From Massospora cicadina (taxonomy: Eukaryota > Entomophthoromycota > Entomophthoromycetes > Entomophthorales > Entomophthoraceae), in the NCBI GenBank assembly GCA_022478985.1, contig JAKSZP010009276.1, forward strand, positions 158,002-222,001: a stretch of DNA of 64,000 nt. Direction: 5' to 3'. The notes under the pieces are model-generated. The model was not told where the DNA came from, searched no databases, and saw nothing but the letters and a program-made list of their open reading frames with translations. This document shows, piece by piece, positions 56,636 to 64,000 of this stretch. The stretch's first letter is position 1; every line of letters begins with the position of its first letter. The position numbers and the translations under genes are program-made.

Positions 56636-59565
56636 ATGGCTTCCACATCTTTCTCAACGCATAAAATTGACGACGAACGGGTTCCAATCTTACATGCCTC
56701 AAGCCATAAACGCAACTCATACCAGCGGTATGGTTCCAACGAATTTACGCAACTGGACCAACCTTCCAATTGTGGGCCCGGGGGTTCCGCTTGGCCGCAG
56801 TACGCCGAATTCCCAAAACCCGATACGTTTACCGAGGCTGAGAACGACGCCGCGAGGTTCAACGCTTACCACCCTTTTAAGAGGTGGCTGATCGGGGTCA
56901 TCGGTGTAAGTTGTTTCGCAAGGTTAAGTTTTTTTTTGTTCGCGGCGTTTTGGCCTTTACCCTTATTTTATTGTTGAACGCGTCGTCCTTAGCTTGGGTG
57001 GGTTTATCGCATATGACAAGCTTTTTCTTGCGCTGGTATTAGACCTTTTAAGTTGCAGGCCTATAGTTCACGCCATTTGTAGGGAGCCGATGCTTGCTCC
57101 CATGGAGCGGCTGGGCGTTTAAACGGGTTGGTTTTTGGTCAATTAGCTGTATCGTATAGAGACGAATCCCCTTGTTGAGCCCACATATTTTTTAAAGCTG
57201 CATGTTTTTTCCTGTATCCGGGCATCGCCTGCGTTTTAAGCCCGCATAGCACCTTGACCCCGATCTGATTGGCGGGTTGGTTTTGGCGCAACTCTGCCGC
57301 CAGGTTTTGCTTTTTTTGCCGGCCACCCTAATTTCGACCTTCCAGCGTGACTTAATTTTGGGTAGCTCGAAGGCTTTCGGACCGCGCGGCTCGCCTTCCA
57401 GAGTGTCGGCGTGATCTACGGTACCCTATTACCAATGGCGTTTAAGGTGCTTAGCTAGCTTAGGGGATATTGGGACCAGCCCGCTGTACGTCTTCTCGGC
57501 CATCTTTGCGGATACGCCGGCCCCCGCGCCGGTTGAGGTTTACGGCGCCCTCTCGTTGGCCGTATGGTCGTTGTTCCTGGTCTTCATTGTGAAGTACGTC
57601 GTGGTTGTGCTTTGTGCGGATGACAACGGGGAGGGCGGGACCTTTGCTCTCTATTCGCTCATCTGCCGGTACTGCGATATCGTTGCGCGGGGGCCGAAGT
57701 CGGCTTCCGACCTCGCGCTCACCCATTATAACACCGACGATTTTACCCTCTGGGCGCTCGCGGCTCGCGCCCAAGGTCTCCCATGGCACGCGCGGGTGCG
57801 CCGGTACGTCAACGGGAGCGAGGGGTTTCAGGCCACGCTGCTGCTCACGGTGCTGTTCGGCACATCCCTGGTGATGGGGGATGGGGTGTTGACCCCCGCG
57901 GTTTCGGTCCTCTCGGCGGTTGAGGGGGTGGAGGTTGCCTTCCCGTCGATGCAGCCGTACGTTGTCCCAGCTACCGTTGCGATCATCCTGGGGCTGTTTA
58001 TGAGCCAAAGCCGGGGTACGAGCCGCGTCGCGAAGCTATTTGCCCCCGTGATTGTAACCTGGCTCAGCTGTTTGGCGACGATGGGCCTCTACAACATATC
58101 CTTGCATCCGGCCATCTTGCGGGCCTTGTCGCCGCTCTACGCTTACCGGTACTTTGTCGTGCGCGGCTGGTCGGGCTGGATCTCGCTGGGCGGCATCCTG
58201 TTGACGATCTCCGGGGTGGAGGCGCTCTTTGCTGACCTTGGGCACTTCAACCGCACGTCGATCCGGCTTTCCGCCACGCTGCTGGTGCTACCAGCCTTGT
58301 TGCTGACGTATATGGGCCAGGCGGCGCGGATCGCTTTGGACCCGTCGATCGTGTCGAACGCGTTTTGGAGGTCGGTGCCCAAGGCGGTTTATTGGCCGAT
58401 GCTGGTCGTAGCCACGTGTGCTGCGGTCGTTGCGTCTCAGGCGATGGTGTCGGCTGCCTTCTCGATCGTGCACCAGGCGATGGCGCTGGGCTGCTTCCCC
58501 AAAATCCGCGTGGTGCACACCTCGCGCAAGATCCATGGCCAGGTGTTTGTCCCGGAGATCAGCTGGCTCCTGATGACTTTGAGCATCGGCCTGGTGATTC
58601 TGTTCCGCGAATCGACGCGCCTAACCGCGGCGTACGGGCTGGCGTCGTGCCTCCTGATGTTCCTGACGACGTGCCTCATCAGCCTGGTGATGGTTGTGGT
58701 GTGGAAGCTTCCCAAGTTGGCGGTGCTGGGGTTCTTTGTTGCCTTTGCGACCATCGACTTGGCGTTCCTGTCATCCACCTTCCTCAAGGTCGCCAGTGGG
58801 GGGTGGATTCCCCTGGCCTTTGCTCTCATCTTCTCCTGCGTCATGAACCTGTGGCGGTGGGGCAACGATCTCAAATATCACGTCATCAAGGATAGCCAGG
58901 TTCCGCTCAGTTCGCTTCTTTACGATCCCACCGCCGGCGCCTTAGCCCCCCAGCCTTCCCCCAGCTGGCTGCTCAAGGCGGGGCCCAGCTCGCAGCAGGT
59001 GGCCCGCGTCCCGGGGCTGGGGTTGTTCTATAGCGAGGCTGACACCGACGTCCCCGCCGCGTTTGCCCACACCTTGAACTGCTTCTCTTCGGTCCCCGAG
59101 ATTGCGGTGTTTGTCACCGTGCGTGTCGTGGTGGTGCCCTCCGTGCTCCCCCAGGAGCGCTTTCTGCTGACGCGCCTTTCCATCTCTGGCTTCTACCGCT
59201 GCGTCGCGCGCTACGGCTACATGGATGCGGTGGAGGACGGCGACTCGTTCGCCCGGGCTATGGTGCGGGAGCTGGAAGCCGGCACGCTAAAGGCCCTGGA
59301 GGCGGCCACCCACTTCCAGTCCGCGGCGTCGCGGGCCAAAGTCGACGGCCTGCAGCGGGAGCTCGACCTTCTCCGGACGGCGCCCCTTCACGGCACCACC
59401 TTTGTACTCGGGAAGTCACTCTCCCGGGCTTCCCCCACCTCGGGCCTCTTTCGGCGGGTGGCGCTGGACTACGGCTTCCACTTCCTGGCCAACAACGACC
59501 GCGCCTTCTATCTCTCGACCCCGCCGGAGAAGACGATCCAAGTTGGGATCCCTCTACAAATCTAA
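56636..59565 (+). CDS. HAK1: HAK/KUP-family potassium transporter, three exons
   Basis: Probable high-affinity K+ uptake carrier of the plasma membrane (family role: proton-coupled K+ import). Exons 56636-56905, 57366-57420 and 57464-59565 join in frame to 808 residues, a normal length for the family. Key motifs: [21 protein letters not shown] spans both splice borders of intron 2 ([10 protein letters not shown] at residues 109-118), GEGGTFALYSL (164-174), GDGVLTPAVSVL (247-258), EALFADLGHFN (361-371). About 12 hydrophobic segments are followed by a C-terminal soluble domain of about 250 residues (PEIAVFVTVRVV, GFYRCVARYGYMD). Intron 1 (460 bp, phase 0) and the exon 1 start are less certain than the rest. 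The gene is strikingly GC-rich in exon 3 and free of stops, unlike everything around it. No operon-like neighbour. Bacterial origin is unlikely given the introns. Confidence 0.9.
56906..57365 (+). other. Intron 1 of the potassium transporter
   Basis: GTAAGT...TTTTGGGTAG, 460 bp, phase 0. It joins ...RWLIGVIG to LEGFRTARLAFQ. It is long compared with intron 2, so a small unrecognised exon within it cannot be excluded. Confidence 0.6.
57421..57463 (+). other. Intron 2 of the potassium transporter (43 bp)
   Basis: GTACCC...GCTTAG. It splits the Gly codon of [12 protein letters not shown]; removing it restores the family hallmark exactly. A 43 bp intron is typical of compact fungal introns. Confidence 0.88.
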
Positions 59566-61422
59566 ACCCCCTCCATCCCACCACTAGGCGCCGGCGGCGA
59601 ACGCTGGCGCTGCATGGGCCCCTCGGTTAACTGAAGGTCCGAGTGTAACGGTTTAAATCGCTTTTGAAGTAGTAAACCTTTCGCAATTGGGCTGAGCTCA
59701 TCAATCTGAAGTTTGGGTGGGATTGTGCCAACCCTGATGCGAGCTCTCTAACCTGCCGTGCCAGAGTATTTTTATCCCTTGGAGGTTTGTGGCCAATCTC
59801 CTACCCCTGCTTTATATCGGACGTCGCCTCCGTAGCGCTATAAAGCCTACCCACCATCGTTTCAGATGGCTGAAGCGGTGCCAAGTTTTTCACTAGCTTC
59901 GATACGGATGGTTAAGTTTTACAACCTGTGCTTCACTGTAAACTCGGCATGCTGGCATGCGCCGTTATATTTAGTTGCGTTGATTTGCCTCGCCGTCACG
60001 TTAGCCCTGTCAGCGTGGTGAATGCGATCGAGGGGGTGCGAATTCGATCCACCTAAATAAGCCTAAACTGGCGTGCAGAGCTTTTTAACATTGATTTAGA
60101 ACCAAGCTTCTCAGCCAATTTGAACTTGAAGGTTGATTATAAACTGGTTGATACAGTCAATTTGCCGACCTCAGCTCACTTACCCTGTGAGGCTGACTTG
60201 CTGCTAGGTGATCTACTCCGCACAGATTAGGCACCAGGCAACTGTCGTGAAGATCATCCTCATCGAGCAAATTCTCTACTGGTGCTACCCCCTGTTGCAT
60301 CGATCTCTTGGTCAAACAGATCGCGCCCGTGGCGAAACACTTGTTGACACTCTCTGGTATGTTCTCGTTACGTTGGCCCACAGGATATAATAGAATCCCA
60401 TCTAACCTCCCTTATGGCACCTCGGCTCCAAGTTATCCATGTAATTGAGTCCTGTTCAAACTGAGCAGATAGACTGGTTGCTGTATTCCCTCTCAATCGC
60501 CAATCCCAGGCTGGCTACTGGTGATTAGATAACCCAAACAACTAAGCGAAATAAAAGGGATAAACTGGGTTTCAGTTAAATTTTTTTATTAAAGTAAAGA
60601 ATGAAGTATTTTAAAATCTGGTGATAAATCAAGATATAAAAATGAATGTAAATTGGGATTTTGGGTAGCGATATTGGGGGTTTCAAGATCCCCTAGGGAG
60701 GCAGTCTGATTGCCGCATTAGTGGCTTCATCCATGTCAGGCCGAGGGGATAAAATCCAACCATCCAAGCAGCGTTCAGGGCAACCGAAGCCCCAGGCGCA
60801 AGGATATTTTTAATTAAAAATATAAAGACCAGCATTTTAGGGAAAACTCTCATCAATTGACATTTACCCATGTATCTCTGGTATTAAATTGGTGGCACCC
60901 AAAATAATTGGTAAAGAGATATATTGTTTATTTTCCCCCAAACATAATTATAGAGGGATTCTGGTAAGGGTTTTGGGGAGAATATCCAAACACTTAGCCA
61001 TCTAACCTAATTTGCTACCCGGTGATTCTAAGCATCTGGAATCATTTGGCAAGTAATAAGATTTGATCCCCGGATTGGGTTTGGACCCCAACGTTGGGAA
61101 ATTTCGATACTGCTAATCAGAAATTATCCCTGACATTAGTTTTATTTAAACCCTTAGACCAATTTGAATCCCGCTGTATCATTGGCTCACCTCCTTAGTT
61201 TGAGCTGGAATCCCAACATTCCATTTGGTTTAATTATAGTATCTGCAAGATCCTTTTCAAAATGATTACCCCTGAATCTGGATGTTCAGGGGCCCATGCT
61301 TCGGTCCTACTTCTGGGTTGTAAGCTGTATCTTCCCAGGTTATTGCTTCATTACCCAATTAGGTAATATACTTATCAACTTCAGGTGTGTGAGGGAGTGC
61401 CTTAGATGTGCCTCATATCAGG
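59566..61422. other. No gene recognised
   Basis: 3' flank of the transporter, then AT-rich sequence. Short open stretches (60381-60157, 60871-60683 on the minus strand) have no recognisable family. Confidence 0.4.
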
Positions 61423-61620
61423 TGTTGGGATTTTTACCCATATTCCCAGCCTGCTAGATTACCTGGTGTCACTAGGGGAAAATTCCCTAAGGTGAAGTGA
61501 ATCAGAAATTGGTTAGCCCAAGTTTTGGAGGAACTGTTTGGGGGATTTTGGGATATTCACCTGGTCATATCCATCGGAGATCAATCCGGATGAATACCTA
61601 ATATCTCATTGGTGTGATGA

Positions 61621-61863
61621 ATGGGGTCTCTCCACATTGCCACAAAGCAGTTGGGCAAGAGGGCCCATATGAGTGCCCATAGGCAAGAGAGGGCCACTGT
61701 GGTGAGGTCCCACATTCATTGGCTTGTTGAGCAATTTAGGTATCCTTTAAATACCGTGAGGATGATACTCACAGTGAGGAGGGCAGTTTGGCCTCCAGAG
61801 AGAGCATACAGAGAGGTGACAGCTCTGTTGAAATCCAAGGAATGGTCCATGTTGATTCACTAA
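61621..61863 (+). CDS. Small unrecognised ORF in the 1195 bp insertion
   Basis: 80 codons from an ATG 8 bases inside the insertion, rich in R, H and V (HRQERATVVRSHIHWLVEQF). No known family. It may be chance, though it is basic and uninterrupted. Confidence 0.2.
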   Translation: MGSLHIATKQLGKRAHMSAHRQERATVVRSHIHWLVEQFRYPLNTVRMILTVRRAVWPPERAYREVTALLKSKEWSMLIH

Positions 61864-61998
61864 AAATCCACAATTTTCCTCAAAATCTCAAATAAATGAT
61901 TTCGAAATTTCAAAATTTTATTTTCAATTTTATAGGTTTTATTTTTATTTATTAGAAGATGAAGTTGTCTTAAACACCTTCGCTTGGTTTGTTTTATA

Positions 61999-62478
61999 TT
62001 AGGGAATAGGGAATATGGAGAAATTGGACCCTGCAGAGTCTGCAGGTGGCAGACTATCCGCAGGCCTACTTTGAGAATCTTGGTCTCCGATATTCTCATC
62101 TAGGCCCATTCTAGACCATCTGTTGAGTACCCGTGGCATTACGGAAACTTTTTCGCATATATTTCTGTTTGTCAAGGACAAATCAGAGCTCATCTTCACC
62201 TTATCGCTAAAATTCCTATTTTTGGGATAATTTGGCCTGGCAGCCCCTGATTCGCTGGGCTGCCCTTCGCTGTGGCTCTCAGTAATTTTAACAAGCAGTA
62301 GATTTGGCTTGGCAGCTCCTGATTTGTTGAGCTGCCTGATGCCATTGTTTCCTTTTCTGGAGTTGTTTGGCTTGGCAGCTTCTGATTCATTGAGCTGCCA
62401 AATGCTGACAATTCCTCTTTTAGTGTTATTTGGCTTGGTAGCTCCTGCTTTGTCAAGCTGCCCAATACCGTGATTCAT
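61999..62478 (-). CDS. Tandem-repeat ORF inside the insertion
   Basis: 159 codons from an ATG on the minus strand. The same frame stays open upstream to about 62603, covering six repeats. Each repeat contains a short motif of the form Q-L/P-N/S-K/E-SGAAKPN (QPSKSGAAKPN, QLDKAGATKPN, QLNESEAAKPN, QLNKSGAAKPN, QPSESGAARPN). Spacers between motifs vary, but unit spacings are multiples of three. After the repeats the frame continues for about 65 codons rich in S, N and D. No known family. It could be a real low-complexity protein or a minisatellite that happens to be open. Confidence 0.35.
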   Translation of the reverse strand: MNHGIGQLDKAGATKPNNTKRGIVSIWQLNESEAAKPNNSRKGNNGIRQLNKSGAAKPNLLLVKITESHSEGQPSESGAARPNYPKNRNFSDKVKMSSDLSLTNRNICEKVSVMPRVLNRWSRMGLDENIGDQDSQSRPADSLPPADSAGSNFSIFPIP

Positions 62479-62605
62479 GACACTTCTATTTTTGGCATAA
62501 TTTGGCTTGGCAGCCCCTGATTTGCTGGGCTGCTCTTTGCCATCACCAATTGCTACACATGAGGCCTCAGAATTCAGGTTGGCAGCCTCTGATTGGCCCA
62601 GTCAA
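62231..62605. repeat. Degenerate minisatellite, units of 63-75 bp
   Basis: Units start with TTTGGCTTGGCAGCCCCTGA-like sequence at 62231, 62303, 62366, 62429 and 62501, with a partial one at about 62575. Spacings are 72, 63, 63 and 72 bp, all multiples of nine. The core is followed by TTTG.TG.GCTGCC; the rest of each unit is variable. Confidence 0.7.
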
Positions 62606-63300
62606 TATTTATGTCAAATTTTTGCCACCTTTGCCTCGAGGTTTTGTAAGTTTTGTGGCAGCTGATTTGTCAGAATGCCATTTCTGAGGGTCATTGCCCT
62701 TGAGCCTGATATTTTTATGTATATTTAGTGTGACACTATTAGCTGTGATCCCCACCTTAGGGGGGGTCAGGGCTATGTGGCAGTCAGGCAGCGCCTTGCC
62801 TGTCACAATTGGGCAGAGTGGCCGATGAAATAGGTGCATCTGATAGTGATTAACTATCAGGTGTACCAATTGGGATTGGTCAGGTTTCAACACCAATTGA
62901 TTGGGAATGAACAGTGAGTTGCGAGGCGAGTGATGCTGCCTGCAACTAGTGAATTGATCAGTTGGTGAAGTGACCTGCCATAATGGGTAATAAGTCCCAT
63001 TACCTAAGCAGGTCACTAGCCAATTATGGTTAGGTTTGCTTGGATTGAGAGGAAAATGTTAGGGACACATTTTCCAACTCTTTCCATTTGAGGTCTCAAG
63101 GATGTCCAATGACAGAATCCTAGCCAGGATGGGGAAGACCATCGCTGCCAAGATGAGGAAGGGTGATTCAATGGCAACAGCTGCCTTTTTCATCAAAGAG
63201 GTGTCAACTGAGGGTTAGACAGCTGAATCCCCTACTATATAATTTTTTAGGATTTACTATAATAAAAAACCTTAGAAAAACTCTAGTTTTAAGATAATAT

Positions 63301-64000
63301 TATTATTAGTATTTTTAGTAATAATGTCGATTCTGTGTATAGTTAGACTATTGTGATGGTTGAAGTTTATCCTCAACATCACATTGCCCTGATCTTTGAT
63401 AAGAAAGGACAGGCTGGTGTGGAAGATAGAGTGAGTGAGAGAGCATTAGTCTTGGTTAGACACCAGGTTGAGACTAAGACTGGGGAAGGACGACGGTTAG
63501 ATGTTTCATCAGGCCAGGAGTCGAACCAAATGGTTTTGAAGTGGGTGGTAACTAGGTTAAAGGTGGATTCAAATCAGAATTGGAATGATTCTTGGGTATA
63601 GTGGTTCAGCCACTACGGAATTCAATCCAGCCTAAAACAATTGTGGTTCATAGCATGTTTTAAAAGACATAATATCAGGCATGGTGAATGAGCTTAATCT
63701 ATGCTTGCAGCAGAGAGCTATAAGAGATAGGACTTTAAAATATGAGGTTCTCTAGTTCCGTTTTCTATCAACTTGCCTAAATATATCAAATAAAGCCATT
63801 CCTAAGCCTTATCTATTTTATTACTGTCTTCTGAGGTTTATATTGATTATTTAATCTAACCGCGGCCATGTTTGGCCTATACAAACAGGAGTTGGACTTT
63901 GAGAGCGAGATTGAGAAGGCTATCACCTCCCTATACACCTTGTCTTGGAGTCAGGGCATGTTGCTGGGGGTAAGCATACTGCAACTGTCCTCCAAGGGTG
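63301..64000 (+). other. Right edge: no recognised gene; possible partial ORFs
   Basis: An 82-codon open stretch (63353-63601) and a frame starting at the ATG 63868 that stays open to the window end (44 codons, MFGLYKQELDFESEIEKAI). Neither has a recognisable family. GGGGTAAGC at about 63968 could be a splice donor. Being downstream of an LTR-like repeat, they may be the start of a retroelement body. Confidence 0.25.

Larger units (their letters stand above)
61613..62807. mobile_element. 1195 bp insertion with TGTGA...TCACA ends and ATTGG duplication
   Basis: Begins TGTGATGAATGGGGTCTC and ends TTGCCTGTCACA. ATTGG occurs at 61608-61612 and again at 62808-62812. Copy 1 of the host repeat (near 4521) has a single, uninterrupted TGTTGGGCAGAG at this point. 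TG...CA ends and a 5 bp duplication fit a solo LTR of another retrotransposon. A small DNA transposon is the alternative. It contains a tandem-repeat region and a minus-strand repeat ORF. Confidence 0.7.
61423..63300 (+). repeat. LTR-like repeat, family TGTTGGGAT, copy 2, with insertion
   Basis: Second copy of the repeat at 4331-5100, in the same orientation. It starts TGTTGGGATTTTTACCCATA and is interrupted at 61612/62808 by a 1195 bp insertion. The rest continues from ATTGGGCAGAGTGGCCGATG and runs past AGGATGGGGAAGACCATCGCTGC to about 63300. If it is a 5' LTR, the element body would run off the right edge of the window. Confidence 0.6.

Noticed and set aside
57460..58874. Long minus-strand open stretches of up to 182 codons over the transporter
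   Set aside because: They are antisense shadows caused by the high GC content of exon 3. The plus strand has family motifs and conserved splice sites.
56636..59565. Bacterial contamination or a bacterial kup gene
   Set aside because: Two introns with GT-AG ends interrupt the N-terminal coding part, one of them exactly inside the GDIGTSPLY hallmark.
62231..62605. CRISPR-like regular repeats
   Set aside because: Units are degenerate over their whole length and the spacers are not unique sequences of constant size. This is a eukaryotic minisatellite.
1..64000. tRNA or rRNA genes
   Set aside because: No cloverleaf-compatible A/B box pair or rRNA-like stretch was noticed by eye. A covariance-model scan would be needed to exclude them.

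Overview
The window looks like nuclear DNA of a filamentous fungus with a repeat-swollen genome, possibly a rust-like basidiomycete. The species cannot be fixed from sequence alone. The pointers are one intron-containing host gene of the HAK/KUP potassium-transporter family (two GT-AG introns, one only 43 bp), AP-endonuclease LINEs, and a Ty3/gypsy chromovirus with a chromodomain. No rRNA, tRNA, CRISPR array or bacterial-type operon was seen. Apart from the transporter at 56.6-59.6 kb, almost everything that can be recognised is a transposable element, mostly dead.

Left part (1-34 kb): a gypsy integrase remnant (1.4-2.3 kb), an unrecognised minus-strand ORF cluster (3.1-4.3 kb), and an LTR-like repeat (about 4.33-5.1 kb). 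Four copies of one LINE family follow. Copy 1 (+, 5456-10679), copy 2 (-, 12300-17563) and copy 3 (-, 24713-29980) have perfect 16, 16 and 17 bp target-site duplications. Copy 3 sits inside an older copy 4 (about 23.4-33.6 kb). Two RT-less elements, A (10.7-12.2 kb, -) and B (18.45-20.35 kb, +), encode only a relative of the LINE ORF1 protein. B ends in the same 3' tail as the LINEs, so these look like half-LINEs that borrow the LINE machinery. Copy 1 appears to be inserted in the 3' part of A.

Middle (34-54 kb): a three-LTR array (34371-37722) has internal domains of only 193 and 177 bp and one GCATC duplication around the whole array. After a gene-poor stretch come two nested gypsy/chromovirus elements on the minus strand. 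A better-preserved inner one (47047-53119; LTRs of 1157/1155 bp, TSD CACAA) is inserted in the 5' LTR of a decayed outer one (41874-53955). Neither shows a recognisable gag.

Right part (54-64 kb): the HAK-type transporter is intact across three exons (808 residues) and much more GC-rich than its surroundings. Beyond it a second copy of the 4.33 kb LTR-like repeat (61.4-63.3 kb) carries a 1195 bp TGTGA...TCACA insertion (TSD ATTGG) that holds a tandem-repeat reading frame.

The most unusual signal is a set of five tiny insertions (14 to about 51 bp) at 19.8, 23.1, 40.4 and 54.8 kb (two). All end in the same 3' sequence (ACCATCTAGTACTA plus a run of A) and all are flanked by 14-20 bp direct repeats. 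They look like severely 5'-truncated copies of one short retroposed RNA, a SINE-like family mobilised by the LINEs here.
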